From Acinetobacter bereziniae LMG 1003 = CIP 70.12 (lineage in GTDB: Bacteria; Pseudomonadota; Gammaproteobacteria; Pseudomonadales; Moraxellaceae): a stretch of DNA of 64,000 nt. A program made the position numbers and the translations under genes. The notes below the pieces were generated by a model. That model had not been told where the DNA came from and searched no databases. It was given only the letters and a program-made list of their open reading frames with translations. The DNA lies in assembly GCF_000368925.1 (NCBI RefSeq), contig NZ_KB849756.1, positions 2,831,015-2,895,014 of the forward strand, written 5' to 3'. This document shows positions 16,505 to 26,609 of the stretch, in pieces; the stretch's first letter is position 1, and every line of letters starts with the position of its first letter.

Positions 16505-16954
16505 ATGGAACACACTGGTCTTTGGGTTGCGCTCGTAATCGTTGTTTTTGTATTGGGCTCAATTTTTGGCTTACGCGTAAGCCCAAGAGAAAAGGCATTA
16601 GGTTTAATGCGTGAAAAAGCCCGAAAGATGGGTTTACATCCGCGTTTGGTGGCTGCGCCAGAATGGACTAAAATCCCAATGGCAACAGAATCTCGTGCAA
16701 GTATGGTGGCTTATTATAGTGTACTTATTCCTGATGCACGTTTAGCGCTGATGCGTGCATGTGTCGAAGATGAAAAGCTTCACGTGATTCAAGGTGATGC
16801 GAAATTTAAAGATTTTCCCATTGCATTAAAGGGGATTTATGCTATTGATATGCAGGCAAATTGTGTAGGGCTATATTGGGATGAAGAATCTGACCTAAGA
16901 GCAACACAACTTGATGATATGAAAGCATATTTACTCAAATTGGCTGAAATTTAA
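16505..16954 (+). CDS. conserved membrane-anchored protein upstream of topA
   Basis: This is a 149-residue protein. Residues 6-24 form one transmembrane helix (LWVALVIVVFVLGSIFGL), followed by a basic stretch (RVSPREKALGLMREKARK) and a cytoplasmic-looking globular part ending YLLKLAEI. The positive-inside pattern predicts a short periplasmic N-terminus. I recognise no domain. It is 26 bases upstream of topA on the same strand and may be co-transcribed with it. Confidence 0.7.
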   Translation: MEHTGLWVALVIVVFVLGSIFGLRVSPREKALGLMREKARKMGLHPRLVAAPEWTKIPMATESRASMVAYYSVLIPDARLALMRACVEDEKLHVIQGDAKFKDFPIALKGIYAIDMQANCVGLYWDEESDLRATQLDDMKAYLLKLAEI

Positions 16955-16980
16955 CTTAATAATAGGAACAGTGGTTTATT

Positions 16981-19623
16981 ATGGCGAACGCTCCTCGGTC
17001 CACATCCAAAAGCACTACAGCAAAATCTCCTGATGCTGGAAAAAAGCGTGCATTAGTGATTGTGGAGTCGCCTGCAAAAGCGAAAACGATTAATAAATAT
17101 TTAGGCTCAAATTACATTGTAAAGTCATCCGTAGGTCATGTCCGTGATTTACCTACAGGCGGCTCAAGTAAAACAGCAGAAAAAAAGCCAGCAACACGCA
17201 CCAAGTTGACGGAAGATCAGAAGGCTGAAAAGGCACAATCCGCACTCGTCAATCGTATGGGTGTTGATCCAGAACATGGTTGGAAAGCTAAGTATGAAGT
17301 CCTTCCCGGCAAAGAGAATGTTGTTGCCGAACTCAAAAAGCTTGCCAAAGATGCAGATGAAATCTATCTCGCAACGGATTTGGATAGAGAAGGGGAAGCA
17401 ATTGCTTGGCATTTGAGAGAAGTCATTGGTGGGGATGATAGCCGTTACCATCGTGTGGTTTTCAATGAAATTACCAAAAATGCCATCCAAGAAGCATTTA
17501 AACAGCCGACACGTCTAGATTTAAACCGAGTCAATGCGCAACAAGCTCGTCGTTTTCTAGACCGAGTTGTTGGCTTTATGGTTTCACCATTGTTATGGGA
17601 AAAAATTGCACGTGGTTTATCTGCGGGTCGTGTGCAATCTGTAGCTGTGAAATTGGTGGTGGAACGTGAACGTGAAATTCGTGCCTTTATTCCTGAAGAA
17701 TATTGGCAAGTTTTTGCAGACACTAAATCTCAAAAAGATGAGATTCGCCTAGAAGCAGTGAAGCAAGCTGGTAAGACATTAAAATTACAGAATAAAGCAC
17801 AAACTGATGCTTTGTTGAAAATTTTAAAAGATGCTGAATATAAAGTTGCCACTCGTGAAGATAAACCGACTAAGGTTAATCCAAGTGCGCCATATATCAC
17901 TTCAACGCTACAACAAGCGGCAAGTACACGTTTAGGTTTCTCAGTAAAGAAAACCATGATGCTTGCACAACGTTTATATGAAGCTGGTTTTATTACCTAT
18001 ATGCGTACTGACTCAACATTTTTAAGTGATGATGCAGTCAGTATGGTGCGGCAGCACATTGAAACAGAGTTTGGTTCGAAATATTTACCTGCAAAAGCCA
18101 ATCGCTATGGCAACAAGGCAAATGCACAAGAAGCCCATGAAGCAATTCGTCCTTCAAACGTTGGATTAAAAGGCGACAGCTTGGCTGGCGTTGAGCGTGA
18201 TGCACAACGTTTATATGATTTAATTTGGCGTCAATTTGTAGCTTGTCAAATGACACCTGCAGAGTATTTATCTTCAACAATTTTAGTGGATGCCAATGGC
18301 GTAGAGCTCAAAGCCAAAGGTCGTACTCTAGTTTTTGATGGTTTTACCAAAGTTCGTGGTCAAAACAAATCTGATGATGATGTTCTATTACCAGCAGTTA
18401 AAGTGGGTGAAATTTTAAAACTTGAGAAACTTGATCCTTCTCAACATTTCACTAAACCACCTGCACGTTTTACTGAAGCATCATTGGTCAAAGAATTGGA
18501 AAAACGTGGTATCGGTCGACCATCGACATATGCTGCGATTATTTCGACGATTCAAGATCGAGGCTATGTCAAGTTAGACAACCGCCGTCTTTTCGCTGAG
18601 AAGATGGGTGAAATTGTCACAGACCGTTTGGATGAGAACTTTAACAATCTAATGAATTACGCTTTTACAGCGGATTTAGAAGGTCAGTTGGATAAAGTTG
18701 CAGATGGTGAACGTAATTGGAAAGAGCTTCTTGATAGTTTCTATGGCGATTTTAAAAAGCGTTTAACCACAGCTCAAGGTGAGAATGGCATGCGCCGTAA
18801 CTTACCTGTCGAAGTTGAGGATGTTCATTGTAAAGAATGCGAACGCCCAATGCAGATTCGTACAGGGACGACAGGTGTCTTTCTGGGGTGTTCAGGTTAC
18901 AACTTACCTCCAAAAGAACGTTGTAAGGGCACGTTGAACCTAACGCCTGTCGAATCACTGGCAGCACTTTCCGATGATGATGGTGCTGAAACTGCCGATT
19001 TGATGTCGAAAAAACGCTGTCCAATTTGTGGTACTGCAATGGACAGCTATGTCATTGATGGTGGTCGAAAACTGCATATCTGTGGAAACAATCCAGACTG
19101 TGATGGTTATGAACTTGAAGAAGGTGAGTTCAAAATCAAGGGCTATGATGGTCCAACCATTCCTTGTGACAAGTGTGATGGTGAAATGCAGTTAAAAAAT
19201 GGTCGGTTTGGTCCTTATTTTGCCTGTATGAGCTGTGATAATACCCGTAAAGTATTGAAGAATGGTCAACCTGCGCCACCACGTGTAGATCCAATCAAAA
19301 TGGAACATTTACGTTCAACCAAACATGATGACTTCTTTGTTCTTCGTGATGGTGCTGCGGGTCTATTCTTGGCTGCAAGTAAGTTCCCGAAAGTACGTGA
19401 AACACGTGCACCTAAGGTTGCTGAATTGCGTTCTGTTGCAGATCAACTCGATCCAAAATATCAATTTATTTTGCAAGCACCTGATCAAGACCCAGATGGA
19501 AATCCGACATTGGTGAAATTCAGTCGTAAGAATCAAGCACAGTATATTGGTTCGGAAACACCTGAAGGTAAACAAACCAAGTGGTCCTTGGTTTACCAAG
19601 ATGGAAAATGGGTTGAAGCCTAA
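16981..19623 (+). CDS. topA: DNA topoisomerase I
   Basis: This 880-residue protein is a type IA topoisomerase that relaxes negative supercoils. The N-terminal TOPRIM domain begins [17 protein letters not shown] and has the DLDREGEA acidic cluster. The active-site Tyr lies in [10 protein letters not shown] (about residues 337-346). [13 protein letters not shown] marks domain II. The C-terminal third has zinc-ribbon cysteine sets ([41 protein letters not shown]). A 25-residue Ser/Thr/Lys-rich extension precedes TOPRIM. A terminator follows at 19639. Confidence 0.96.
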   Translation: MANAPRSTSKSTTAKSPDAGKKRALVIVESPAKAKTINKYLGSNYIVKSSVGHVRDLPTGGSSKTAEKKPATRTKLTEDQKAEKAQSALVNRMGVDPEHGWKAKYEVLPGKENVVAELKKLAKDADEIYLATDLDREGEAIAWHLREVIGGDDSRYHRVVFNEITKNAIQEAFKQPTRLDLNRVNAQQARRFLDRVVGFMVSPLLWEKIARGLSAGRVQSVAVKLVVEREREIRAFIPEEYWQVFADTKSQKDEIRLEAVKQAGKTLKLQNKAQTDALLKILKDAEYKVATREDKPTKVNPSAPYITSTLQQAASTRLGFSVKKTMMLAQRLYEAGFITYMRTDSTFLSDDAVSMVRQHIETEFGSKYLPAKANRYGNKANAQEAHEAIRPSNVGLKGDSLAGVERDAQRLYDLIWRQFVACQMTPAEYLSSTILVDANGVELKAKGRTLVFDGFTKVRGQNKSDDDVLLPAVKVGEILKLEKLDPSQHFTKPPARFTEASLVKELEKRGIGRPSTYAAIISTIQDRGYVKLDNRRLFAEKMGEIVTDRLDENFNNLMNYAFTADLEGQLDKVADGERNWKELLDSFYGDFKKRLTTAQGENGMRRNLPVEVEDVHCKECERPMQIRTGTTGVFLGCSGYNLPPKERCKGTLNLTPVESLAALSDDDGAETADLMSKKRCPICGTAMDSYVIDGGRKLHICGNNPDCDGYELEEGEFKIKGYDGPTIPCDKCDGEMQLKNGRFGPYFACMSCDNTRKVLKNGQPAPPRVDPIKMEHLRSTKHDDFFVLRDGAAGLFLAASKFPKVRETRAPKVAELRSVADQLDPKYQFILQAPDQDPDGNPTLVKFSRKNQAQYIGSETPEGKQTKWSLVYQDGKWVEA

Positions 19624-19638
19624 GTTTTAATTACTCAT

Positions 19639-19667
19639 AAAAATGCTCACAAAAGTGGGCATTTTTT
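19639..19667 (+). terminator. topA terminator
   Basis: AAATGCTCAC and GTGGGCATTT pair (one wobble) around an AAAA loop, followed by T-run, 16 bases after the topA stop. Confidence 0.85.
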
Positions 19668-19702
19668 ATATCAATTATTATGGGAAGCGGTATGATAAAT
19701 GA

Positions 19703-20497
19703 ATGAATAAAAAACTAAAAATTGGGGATATTGTGGAAAATACTAAAAAATTTGCGGTTTTAATTGATGCTGATAATTCATCTGTGAACTCAATTTCGTC
19801 GGTATTGGAGGAAGTGGCAAAATATGGGATTGCCAGTGTAAAGCGTGTTTATGGGGATTGGAGCAGTGATTCTCTAAAAAAATGGAGAGAAGTCTTATTG
19901 CCGCATGCGATTACCCCTGTACAGCAATTTGCATATACCAGCGGTAAAGATGCTACAGATATGATTTTGATCATTGATGCGATGGATTTATTGTATGGTG
20001 GTGCATTGGATGGCTTTTGTATTGTGTCTAGTGATAGTGATTTTACCCCTTTGGCTTCAAGAATAAGGGAAAGTGGTTTAGTTGTTTATGGTTTTGGGCG
20101 TAAGAAAACACCTGAGCCATTTAAAAAAGCCTGTGATAAATTTATTTCGATTGAAAACTTGATTGCTGAAGAGAAAGAAGAAGAAAAACAAAGTACTGAA
20201 ACTAAAAATAATGAAGATACCAAAAAACCTTCTCCAATCGATAAAGAAGAAACGAAAGCACCCATTGATAAAGCCACTTTAAATTTGATTTATAAGGCGG
20301 TAAAAGACAACTCAGATGACAACGGTTGGGCATATCTAGGTTCTATTGGTACCTATTTAAGTACAGTAAAGCCAGATTTTGATACTCGTGATTATGGTTA
20401 TACGAAGTTATCAGGACTGATAAAAGCTGTGGAAGTCTTTGAAACTAAAATAGAGGGGAGTCAAATGTTTCTTAAAAAGCGTAAAAAACAGAGCTAA
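19703..20497 (+). CDS. NYN-domain protein with C-terminal LOTUS/OST-HTH domain
   Basis: This is a 264-residue protein. Residues about 15-150 are a NYN (PIN-like) domain: FAVLIDADNSSVNSI, GKDATDMILIIDAMDLLY and CIVSSDSDFTPLASRI give the Asp set expected for a metal-dependent RNase. Then comes a charged linker rich in Glu/Lys, and residues about 190-260 form a LOTUS/OST-HTH fold (GWAYLGSIGTYL, YTKLSGLIK) that in other proteins binds RNA, including G-quadruplexes. The combination suggests an RNA-cleaving or RNA-binding protein. A GTG at 19733 with GGGGA 5 bases upstream may be the true start. The next gene begins 5 bases after the stop. Confidence 0.85.
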   Translation: MNKKLKIGDIVENTKKFAVLIDADNSSVNSISSVLEEVAKYGIASVKRVYGDWSSDSLKKWREVLLPHAITPVQQFAYTSGKDATDMILIIDAMDLLYGGALDGFCIVSSDSDFTPLASRIRESGLVVYGFGRKKTPEPFKKACDKFISIENLIAEEKEEEKQSTETKNNEDTKKPSPIDKEETKAPIDKATLNLIYKAVKDNSDDNGWAYLGSIGTYLSTVKPDFDTRDYGYTKLSGLIKAVEVFETKIEGSQMFLKKRKKQS

Positions 20498-20502
20498 ATT
20501 CA

Positions 20503-21261
20503 ATGTGGAAAAAACTTCGAATTGCAATTTTATTGATCATTCTGCTTATTGTAGGAATGAATGCTTGGCGAGATATGAATCAAGATTGGACAAAACCGAT
20601 TGTGGTTTTACTCCATCCGATCAATGCAGATGGACAAGTCTCCACGTCTCATTATATACAGCAAATTTCTGTCGATGATTTACAGGAGATGACGCATTAT
20701 TTGGCGCAGCAATCTCAACTTTTCCGTGGTCAAGCGCTATCTTTTCATTTTCAACTTGGGCGTGAATTAAATACTCTGCCGCCAAAGTTTCCTGAATCTT
20801 CAAGTATATTCAATACGATAATATGGAGTCTAAAGTTCAGGTTCTATGCATGGAACCAACATCAAGGAGTAGATGGAACGCCATCTGTGACCTTGTATTT
20901 GAATTATTATGATCCAAAGTTACAGAAAGTTTTAAAGCACTCAACTGCCTTAGAACGTGGGCGTATTGGCTCAGTCAACTTATTTGCCTCACCAAAGCAA
21001 AGTGCAAGTAATCAAGTTGTCTTAGTACATGAGTTATTACATACCTTTGGTGCGCAAGATAAATATGATTTATCGACAGGACAGCCTCTTTATCCAACAG
21101 GTTATGCAAATCCTGAGCAACAACCACTTTACCCGCAACAGCGCGCAGAAATTATGGGCGGTTATATTCCACTTTCCCAAAGCAAAAGTAAAACCCCTGA
21201 ACATTTGGAAGATACCATGATCAGTCGCTTAACTGCACAAGAGATGGGGTGGGTAAAATAG
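20503..21261 (+). CDS. membrane-anchored protein with metzincin-like zinc site
   Basis: This is a 252-residue protein. Residues 5-19 are an N-terminal membrane anchor (LRIAILLIILLIVGM). HELLHTFGAQD at 176-186 fits the zinc signature HExxHxxGxxH/D of metzincin-type metallopeptidases, and EIMGGYIP further on may be the Met-turn. The protein probably faces the periplasm. The length and sequence otherwise match no family I can name. It lies 5 bases downstream of the NYN gene and may share its transcript. Peptidase activity is inferred from the motif only. Confidence 0.65.
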   Translation: MWKKLRIAILLIILLIVGMNAWRDMNQDWTKPIVVLLHPINADGQVSTSHYIQQISVDDLQEMTHYLAQQSQLFRGQALSFHFQLGRELNTLPPKFPESSSIFNTIIWSLKFRFYAWNQHQGVDGTPSVTLYLNYYDPKLQKVLKHSTALERGRIGSVNLFASPKQSASNQVVLVHELLHTFGAQDKYDLSTGQPLYPTGYANPEQQPLYPQQRAEIMGGYIPLSQSKSKTPEHLEDTMISRLTAQEMGWVK

Positions 21262-21396
21262 TATCTAGGGAATGCTGTTATTTTGTTGATTTCGTATAAA
21301 GGCAATATTTTATATGCTTTAGATGCAGATTTTATACAGACAAGATGCTGAATTAGATCAACAATCAAATCAATGAATAACAAACAAGAGAAGAAT

Positions 21397-21960
21397 ATGC
21401 GTACAGTCGGAAATGATTTAGTTCGTCACCAACTCCATGAAAACCGCAAATGGTATCTTTTACTTGGGGCATTGTTGGTCATCTTTGGATTGGTCTTATT
21501 GGCTTCATTGGGTATGGCAACACTTACAGTTGTCGTACTGTTTGGTGCGTTGATGATGATTGGTGGGGTTTTGCATCTTATCGCAGCATTTAAAATTTTT
21601 GATGGCGGGTTCCGCTGGCTTTGGGCATTGTTTGGTGTGCTGTATCTGATTGCTGGATATTATGCATTTAAGTCACCCGTGACTACCGCAGTGGTGCTTA
21701 CCAATCTTCTGGCAATTGCTTTATTGATTGGTGGTTTTATTCGTATTTTTAATGCTTTTATGCTCAAGCCAATGTCTGGATGGGGATGGACATTATTTTC
21801 AGGTTTATTAACTTTGGCAACTGGGGCAATTATTTTGGCTTCACCAGATGCTCCTTTTTGGGTACTTGGATTATTCTTAGGCGTAGATATTTTATTTCAA
21901 GGAGTGAATTACCTGACTTTTGCCGCAGCAATTAAGCAGATTCCTCCTGCAAGTCACTAA
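21397..21960 (+). CDS. HdeD-like (DUF308) membrane protein
   Basis: This is a protein of about 187 residues with six hydrophobic helices in three pairs (WYLLLGALLVIFGLVLLASL; VVLFGALMMIGGVLHLI; LWALFGVLYLIAGYYAF and so on), the layout of HdeD/DUF308 proteins associated with acid resistance in enteric bacteria. I chose the start at 21397 because AGAGAAG lies 5 bases upstream; an ATG at 21373 has no site. The gene is monocistronic with a terminator after it. Whether it gives acid tolerance here is unknown. Confidence 0.8.
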   Translation: MRTVGNDLVRHQLHENRKWYLLLGALLVIFGLVLLASLGMATLTVVVLFGALMMIGGVLHLIAAFKIFDGGFRWLWALFGVLYLIAGYYAFKSPVTTAVVLTNLLAIALLIGGFIRIFNAFMLKPMSGWGWTLFSGLLTLATGAIILASPDAPFWVLGLFLGVDILFQGVNYLTFAAAIKQIPPASH

Positions 21961-21994
21961 TTTAATCTTTGCTTCTAAAATAGATCAATAATAA

Positions 21995-22030
21995 AAAAAC
22001 GCCTGATGTGTTACATCGGGCGTTTTTATT
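21995..22030. terminator. bidirectional terminator
   Basis: AAAAACGCCTGATGT and ACATCGGGCGTTTTT pair with one wobble around a GTT loop. It lies between the convergent hdeD-like and AhpD-like genes. Confidence 0.85.
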
Positions 22031-22096
22031 TTGCCGTTTCAATTGATGAAATTTGATCTTTTCAGGTACTTAATTTAAAAAATGAATGTTTACAAC

Positions 22097-22549
22097 TTAT
22101 TCAGGCGCAACACGATATTGACTAGAAATAGCAATGCGATTCCATGTGTTAATCACAATGCCAATCCATTCAATTGCAGTAATTTCAGCACTAGATAAAT
22201 GTTGCGCTGCCTGCTCATAAGCTTGATCAGGAAAATGATGCTGGGCAAGCAATGTGATTTCTTCAATTAAAATTAACGCTGCACGTTCTTTTTGATTAAA
22301 GTATTCGCTTTCACGCCAAGCACTGATCAGGGCGATACGATCAGTCGTCTCACCTGCTTTAACTGCATCTTGGGTATGCATGCGCACACAAAAAGCACAT
22401 TGGTTGATTTGAGAAGCGCGTAATTTCAATAAATGTGAAAAACCTATATCTAGCCCAGCTTGTTGAACTTTTTGCATAGATAAGTTTTCAAGTTCGATGA
22501 CCGTTTTATAGAGTTCAGGGGCAGTTTTACCGAGATTTATACGTTGCAT
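22097..22549 (-). CDS. carboxymuconolactone decarboxylase / AhpD-like protein
   Basis: This 150-residue protein has CAFCVRMHTQDA (about residues 53-64), the CxxC-x3-H motif of AhpD-type alkylhydroperoxidases, followed by WRESEYFNQKERAALILIEE, typical of the all-helical CMD family. It probably reduces peroxides or acts as a redox carrier rather than as a decarboxylase. It is divergent from the glycerate kinase gene across 100 bases. Confidence 0.85.
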   Translation of the reverse strand: MQRINLGKTAPELYKTVIELENLSMQKVQQAGLDIGFSHLLKLRASQINQCAFCVRMHTQDAVKAGETTDRIALISAWRESEYFNQKERAALILIEEITLLAQHHFPDQAYEQAAQHLSSAEITAIEWIGIVINTWNRIAISSQYRVAPE

Positions 22550-22649
22550 AATGATTATTTCTTGAGTGTTAATTTTTTCACTTCACAGTTTATTCGCTAT
22601 AAAAAAATCGTTATGTTATTTTTTGAATATCACCAAAATAAATTTTCTC

Positions 22650-23786
22650 ATGACTAAAGTTTTTGTTCTTGCTCCAGACTCATTTAAAGAAAGTATGACG
22701 GCTGAACAAGCCTGTTTTGCAATGCAACGTGGCATTGAAAAAGTCATTGCTAATGCGCAGTTTATTCATGTACCTATGGCTGACGGTGGTGAAGGAACCG
22801 TTGATGCTTTAGTCGCTGCTCGGGATGGTCGTAAAGTACATTTTGAAGTCACAGGTCCTTTGATCGATCAAAATGTTCAAAGCTATTTAGGTTTAATTGA
22901 TGATGGCAAAACAGCCGTTATTGAAATGGCGATGGTGAATGGTATTCACTTGATCGAAAAATCCCAACGTAATCCTTTAGTGACAACAACGATGGGTACA
23001 GGTGAAATGATCAAAGCAGCATTAGGGTTGGGGGTGTCTAAAATCATTATCGGTTTAGGGGGCAGTGTCACCAACGATGCAGGTGCAGGAATGGCACAAG
23101 CATTGGGAGCAAAATTTTTAGATAAAAATATGCACATTGTGAATGTTGGTGGTGGGCAACTGGGACAAATTGAAAGCATTGATATTTCGCAATTGGATCA
23201 GCGTTTAAAGCAGACAGAGATTGTCATTGCCAGTGATGTGACGAATCCTTTATATGGAGCCTCTGGTGCTTCATATGTGTTCGCCCCACAAAAAGGAGCA
23301 ACACCAGAGATGGTTGAAAAACTTGATCAAAATTTAAAATATTTTGCGGAGTTGGTAAAACATCAATTAAATGTCGATGTTGCCGATGTACAGGGGGCGG
23401 GTGCAGCAGGTGGTTTAGGTTTTGGTCTGATGGTATTTACAGGTGCGAAAATACGTTCAGGCGTTGAGCTTGTGATTGAAGAAACTCAACTTGCTGAAAA
23501 AGTTGCGAAAGCTGATTATGTTTTGACTGGAGAAGGTGGTATGGATTTTCAGACCAAGTTCGGTAAAACCCCTTTTGGAGTGGCGCAAGTTGCTAAGAAG
23601 TTGAATAAACCAGTGATTGCTTTTGCTGGGTACGTGGGGCAAGGAATTGAGGAGTTATACACTGAAGGTTTTACTGCAATTTTCGGAATTGTTGATGGTG
23701 CTTGTGACTTACAAACAGCGTTGAAGCAAGGTGAGCAAAATTTAGAACGCTGTTGTGAAAATGTGGCTCGCTTAATCAATCTATAG
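22650..23786 (+). CDS. glycerate kinase
   Basis: This 378-residue enzyme belongs to the GarK/GlxK type: MTKVFVLAPDSFKESMTAEQA at the start, VPMADGGEGTVDAL (about 44-57), IGLGGSVTNDAGAGMAQALG (about 134-153) and GAGAAGGLGFGL (about 252-263). It phosphorylates D-glycerate using ATP and feeds lower glycolysis. The ATG at 22650 gives the family's usual length of about 380; the frame is open upstream for 28 more codons without a ribosome site. The neighbours are unrelated, with no glyoxylate genes beside it. Confidence 0.93.
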   Translation: MTKVFVLAPDSFKESMTAEQACFAMQRGIEKVIANAQFIHVPMADGGEGTVDALVAARDGRKVHFEVTGPLIDQNVQSYLGLIDDGKTAVIEMAMVNGIHLIEKSQRNPLVTTTMGTGEMIKAALGLGVSKIIIGLGGSVTNDAGAGMAQALGAKFLDKNMHIVNVGGGQLGQIESIDISQLDQRLKQTEIVIASDVTNPLYGASGASYVFAPQKGATPEMVEKLDQNLKYFAELVKHQLNVDVADVQGAGAAGGLGFGLMVFTGAKIRSGVELVIEETQLAEKVAKADYVLTGEGGMDFQTKFGKTPFGVAQVAKKLNKPVIAFAGYVGQGIEELYTEGFTAIFGIVDGACDLQTALKQGEQNLERCCENVARLINL

Positions 23787-23966
23787 TGTTTCTAGATCGA
23801 GTAAATTTTGATTGTTTTTTATAGAGGTTGAATCTTTTATCTTCAATATTTCTCGATCTTCGATCCAGGGTAAAGCGTCAATTCACGACTTGATCATGAG
23901 CTTAAACTACATAATTTCATGATAGCTCTGCTAAACTAACGACCATCCATAAAGTGATGAGTGAAA

Positions 23967-25958
23967 ATGAGTTTAGCCAACCTGATTGATGAATTAAACC
24001 CTCAACAAAAACAAGCTGCTACGACTAAAAACAAGCATAGTCTAGTGCTTGCAGGGGCAGGTTGTGGCAAAACAAAAACCATTGTCGCTCGTGCTGCATA
24101 TCTCATAGATCAAGGTATTCCTGCGAATCAAATTCAGATTTTGACCTTTACTCGTCGTTCTGCCAGTGAAATTGTAGCAAGAGTAGAGTTGGCATTGGGT
24201 GATCAGGCGAGAGGATTACGCGCTTCGACATTCCACACCTTTTGCATGTATCTACTGCGCCGTGCACCGAAAGCATTTGGTCTGGATCAGTTTTCAATCA
24301 TTGATCGTGATGATCAATTGATGTTATTTCGTTTGATTCGGGGCAAGGATGATAAAAACAACCCGAATGCGTTACCCAAGCCACAACAACTTTGTGATTT
24401 ATATTCTTTTGCTCGCAATACCCGTCAAAAACTCAGCTTAGCTTTAGAAAAACAGTTGCCTGAGTTTTTAGAATATAAAGATCAAATTGCTGAAATTATG
24501 AAAGAGTACGAAAGCCGTAAACGCACTCGTAGCTTTCTCGATTACGATGATATTCTGGCTGTTGTTGCATCGGCTTTGGCGCAATCTGAGGGATTGGTTG
24601 AATATGTGGCAAGCCTATGTCAATACATGCTGGTTGATGAAATGCAGGATACCAATCCTTTGCAATGGGCGATTTTAGAACCGTTGAAAGAAAAAACCTC
24701 ATTGTTTTGTGTCGGTGATGATGCACAATCTATTTATGGATTTCGTGGTGCAGATTTTGAAAACATTCATCATTTCAAAGATCGAGTACCAAACGCAGAG
24801 ATTTTCAAATTAGAAAAAAATTATCGGTCTACGCAAGAGATTTTAGACCTCTCCAATTGGCTATTGGAGCAAAGCCCGATTCATTATGATAAAAAACTAG
24901 AAGCTTACCGCGGCGATGGTCTTAAACCACGTATGCATGTTTTCCCAAACGAGTTTGATGAAGCAAAGTGGATTGCAATCGACATTAAAGAACGTCATTT
25001 GTTGGAAGGCTCGGCATGGAATGATCATATGGTCTTGGTGCGTTCAGCTTTTGCTGCCAGACATATCGAAGCTGCATTTATTCAAGCCAATGTTCCATAC
25101 CGGTTTATTGGTGGGATGAAATTACTTGAAACGGCACATGTCAAAGACTTGTTGAGTTTATTGCGTGTGATTGCCAATCCGTTTGATGATATTGCTTGGA
25201 TGCGTTTCTTAACCCTTTGGAATGGTGTTGGTGATGTCGGTGCAAGTAAGCTTGCTCAACAGCTGTTACTTGATCCTGATATTGAAAAAATTACGGAGAA
25301 ACTTGAGAAATTTGGGCGTATTCCAGATCATACCTTGTTGATCATGAAGCAAATGAGTGTGTTGAAAACTGAAGTTGAAGCTTGTGTTCGGCTTGGTGTT
25401 GAAGCAATTCTGAATCAGTTAGAAGAAAATTATGCTAAAAAGGACTGGCATAAACGCGTGGGTGATTTTGATCTGGTTAAACAGCTTGCCTCAAAACATA
25501 GCCAATTAAGTGAGTTTTTAGAAGAGTATGTGCTTGACCCTGTTTCAATTAGTGAGATCGAACGTCAGTCGCAAGATGATGTGGTAACACTGATTACGAT
25601 TCATTCTGCAAAGGGCACTGAACAAAAAGTGTGTTATGTTGCCAATGTATCCGCAGGACAATATCCACATGCACGGGCGCAAGGTAATTTTGATGAGGTT
25701 GAGGAAGAACGTCGAGTTCTTTATGTGGCGTTAACACGTGCGCAGAATGAGCTGATTTTGACTAAGCAGAATTTAAACTTTTGGGCACATCGTCAGACAG
25801 ATGAACAAGGCAGAGAAATTGAAAGTTATTTCTTCAATGATTTAACTCGAAATTTATGTACAACAGAAACCCATTACAGACAACGAGAACAAACGGTTAA
25901 AAGTGCTTTAATCGAGCGACAAGCGATTAATTTAGATTTTGGCATTGATCTGGATTAA
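23967..25958 (+). CDS. UvrD/Rep-family superfamily 1 DNA helicase
   Basis: This is a 663-residue protein with the SF1A motifs in order: Q-motif LNPQQKQAA, Walker A LAGAGCGKTKT (about 28-38), motif Ia LTFTRRSASEI, motif II MLVDEMQDTNPLQW (DEMQ), motif III VGDDAQSIYGFRG, motif IV region LEKNYRST, motif V TIHSAKGTEQKVCYV, and motif VI RRVLYVALTRAQNEL. It unwinds DNA 3' to 5' by family. It is distinct from true UvrD and Rep, being shorter (663 against about 675-720), so I leave the symbol blank. It stands alone on its strand. Confidence 0.9.
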   Translation: MSLANLIDELNPQQKQAATTKNKHSLVLAGAGCGKTKTIVARAAYLIDQGIPANQIQILTFTRRSASEIVARVELALGDQARGLRASTFHTFCMYLLRRAPKAFGLDQFSIIDRDDQLMLFRLIRGKDDKNNPNALPKPQQLCDLYSFARNTRQKLSLALEKQLPEFLEYKDQIAEIMKEYESRKRTRSFLDYDDILAVVASALAQSEGLVEYVASLCQYMLVDEMQDTNPLQWAILEPLKEKTSLFCVGDDAQSIYGFRGADFENIHHFKDRVPNAEIFKLEKNYRSTQEILDLSNWLLEQSPIHYDKKLEAYRGDGLKPRMHVFPNEFDEAKWIAIDIKERHLLEGSAWNDHMVLVRSAFAARHIEAAFIQANVPYRFIGGMKLLETAHVKDLLSLLRVIANPFDDIAWMRFLTLWNGVGDVGASKLAQQLLLDPDIEKITEKLEKFGRIPDHTLLIMKQMSVLKTEVEACVRLGVEAILNQLEENYAKKDWHKRVGDFDLVKQLASKHSQLSEFLEEYVLDPVSISEIERQSQDDVVTLITIHSAKGTEQKVCYVANVSAGQYPHARAQGNFDEVEEERRVLYVALTRAQNELILTKQNLNFWAHRQTDEQGREIESYFFNDLTRNLCTTETHYRQREQTVKSALIERQAINLDFGIDLD

Positions 25959-26043
25959 ACTATAGCAATCGTTTTTCATTCAAAAAGTAGGTAGGCGAGT
26001 GCTTTTTGATGTTTTTTGCCTCGTTTATATTTAAGGTTGTAAG

Positions 26044-26295
26044 ATGAAAATTTTAGTTCGTAGTTTAGAACGCACTGTAACAGAAGCTGAATTATTAGAG
26101 TTGTTCCAACAATTTGGCACAGTGAATTCTTGTACATTGGTGCTGGATGCGACCACGGGAAAATCAAAAGGTTTTGCTTTTGTTGAAATGCCACATGGCA
26201 GAGAAGCTGTAAAAGCGATCAAAGGTTTGAATACTTTGCGTTTACATGGTCATGGGATTCGTGTCAAAGCTGCTGAAGAAAAACCAGAAGCTTAA
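26044..26295 (+). CDS. RRM-type RNA-binding protein
   Basis: This 83-residue protein is one RNA-recognition motif: RNP2 KILVRSL (2-8) and RNP1 KSKGFAFVEM (about 41-50). Small single-RRM proteins are common in Acinetobacter, cyanobacteria and other bacteria and bind single-stranded RNA, often in cold or stress. The two aromatic positions of RNP1 read F and F, so binding is plausible. A hairpin terminator follows directly. Confidence 0.9.
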   Translation: MKILVRSLERTVTEAELLELFQQFGTVNSCTLVLDATTGKSKGFAFVEMPHGREAVKAIKGLNTLRLHGHGIRVKAAEEKPEA

Positions 26296-26302
26296 ATCAA
26301 AA

Positions 26303-26328
26303 GAGGGAGCAGGGAGTGCTCCTTTTTA
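26303..26328 (+). terminator. terminator after the RRM gene
   Basis: AGGGAGCA and TGCTCCTT pair around GGGAG, followed by TTTT, 10-30 bases after the stop. Confidence 0.75.
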
Positions 26329-26609
26329 TTGCAAATACGATTTATAAAAAAATATAAGATAATGATTTAAATGTATTTTATTGCTAGATTTTTTCTATTC
26401 ATTTTATTGACATTCGACATGGATAAAATTTATTGTGATTTTTGTGAAATAAAGATTAAGCTAAGTAAAGTATGTTGACACTTCACAGATACCTGCGACA
26501 GTGGACATTTTTTCATGCCTTGTTTATGTAGTTTTAACTGATAACACAATGCATGGTTGAAATATCAACAGGCACTATATAGTAAATGCCAAAATCTTAG
26601 GGAACATCC
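26329..26609. other. AT-rich gap before the 167-aa gene
   Basis: With the terminator included, the gap between the RRM gene and the next start is 314 bases. It is very AT-rich with no coding frame. I see no clear repeat; the promoter of the downstream gene must lie in the last 150 bases. Confidence 0.45.

Noticed and set aside
17445..17723. Minus-strand frames inside topA
   Set aside because: They lie opposite strongly conserved topoisomerase sequence and show no protein-like pattern.
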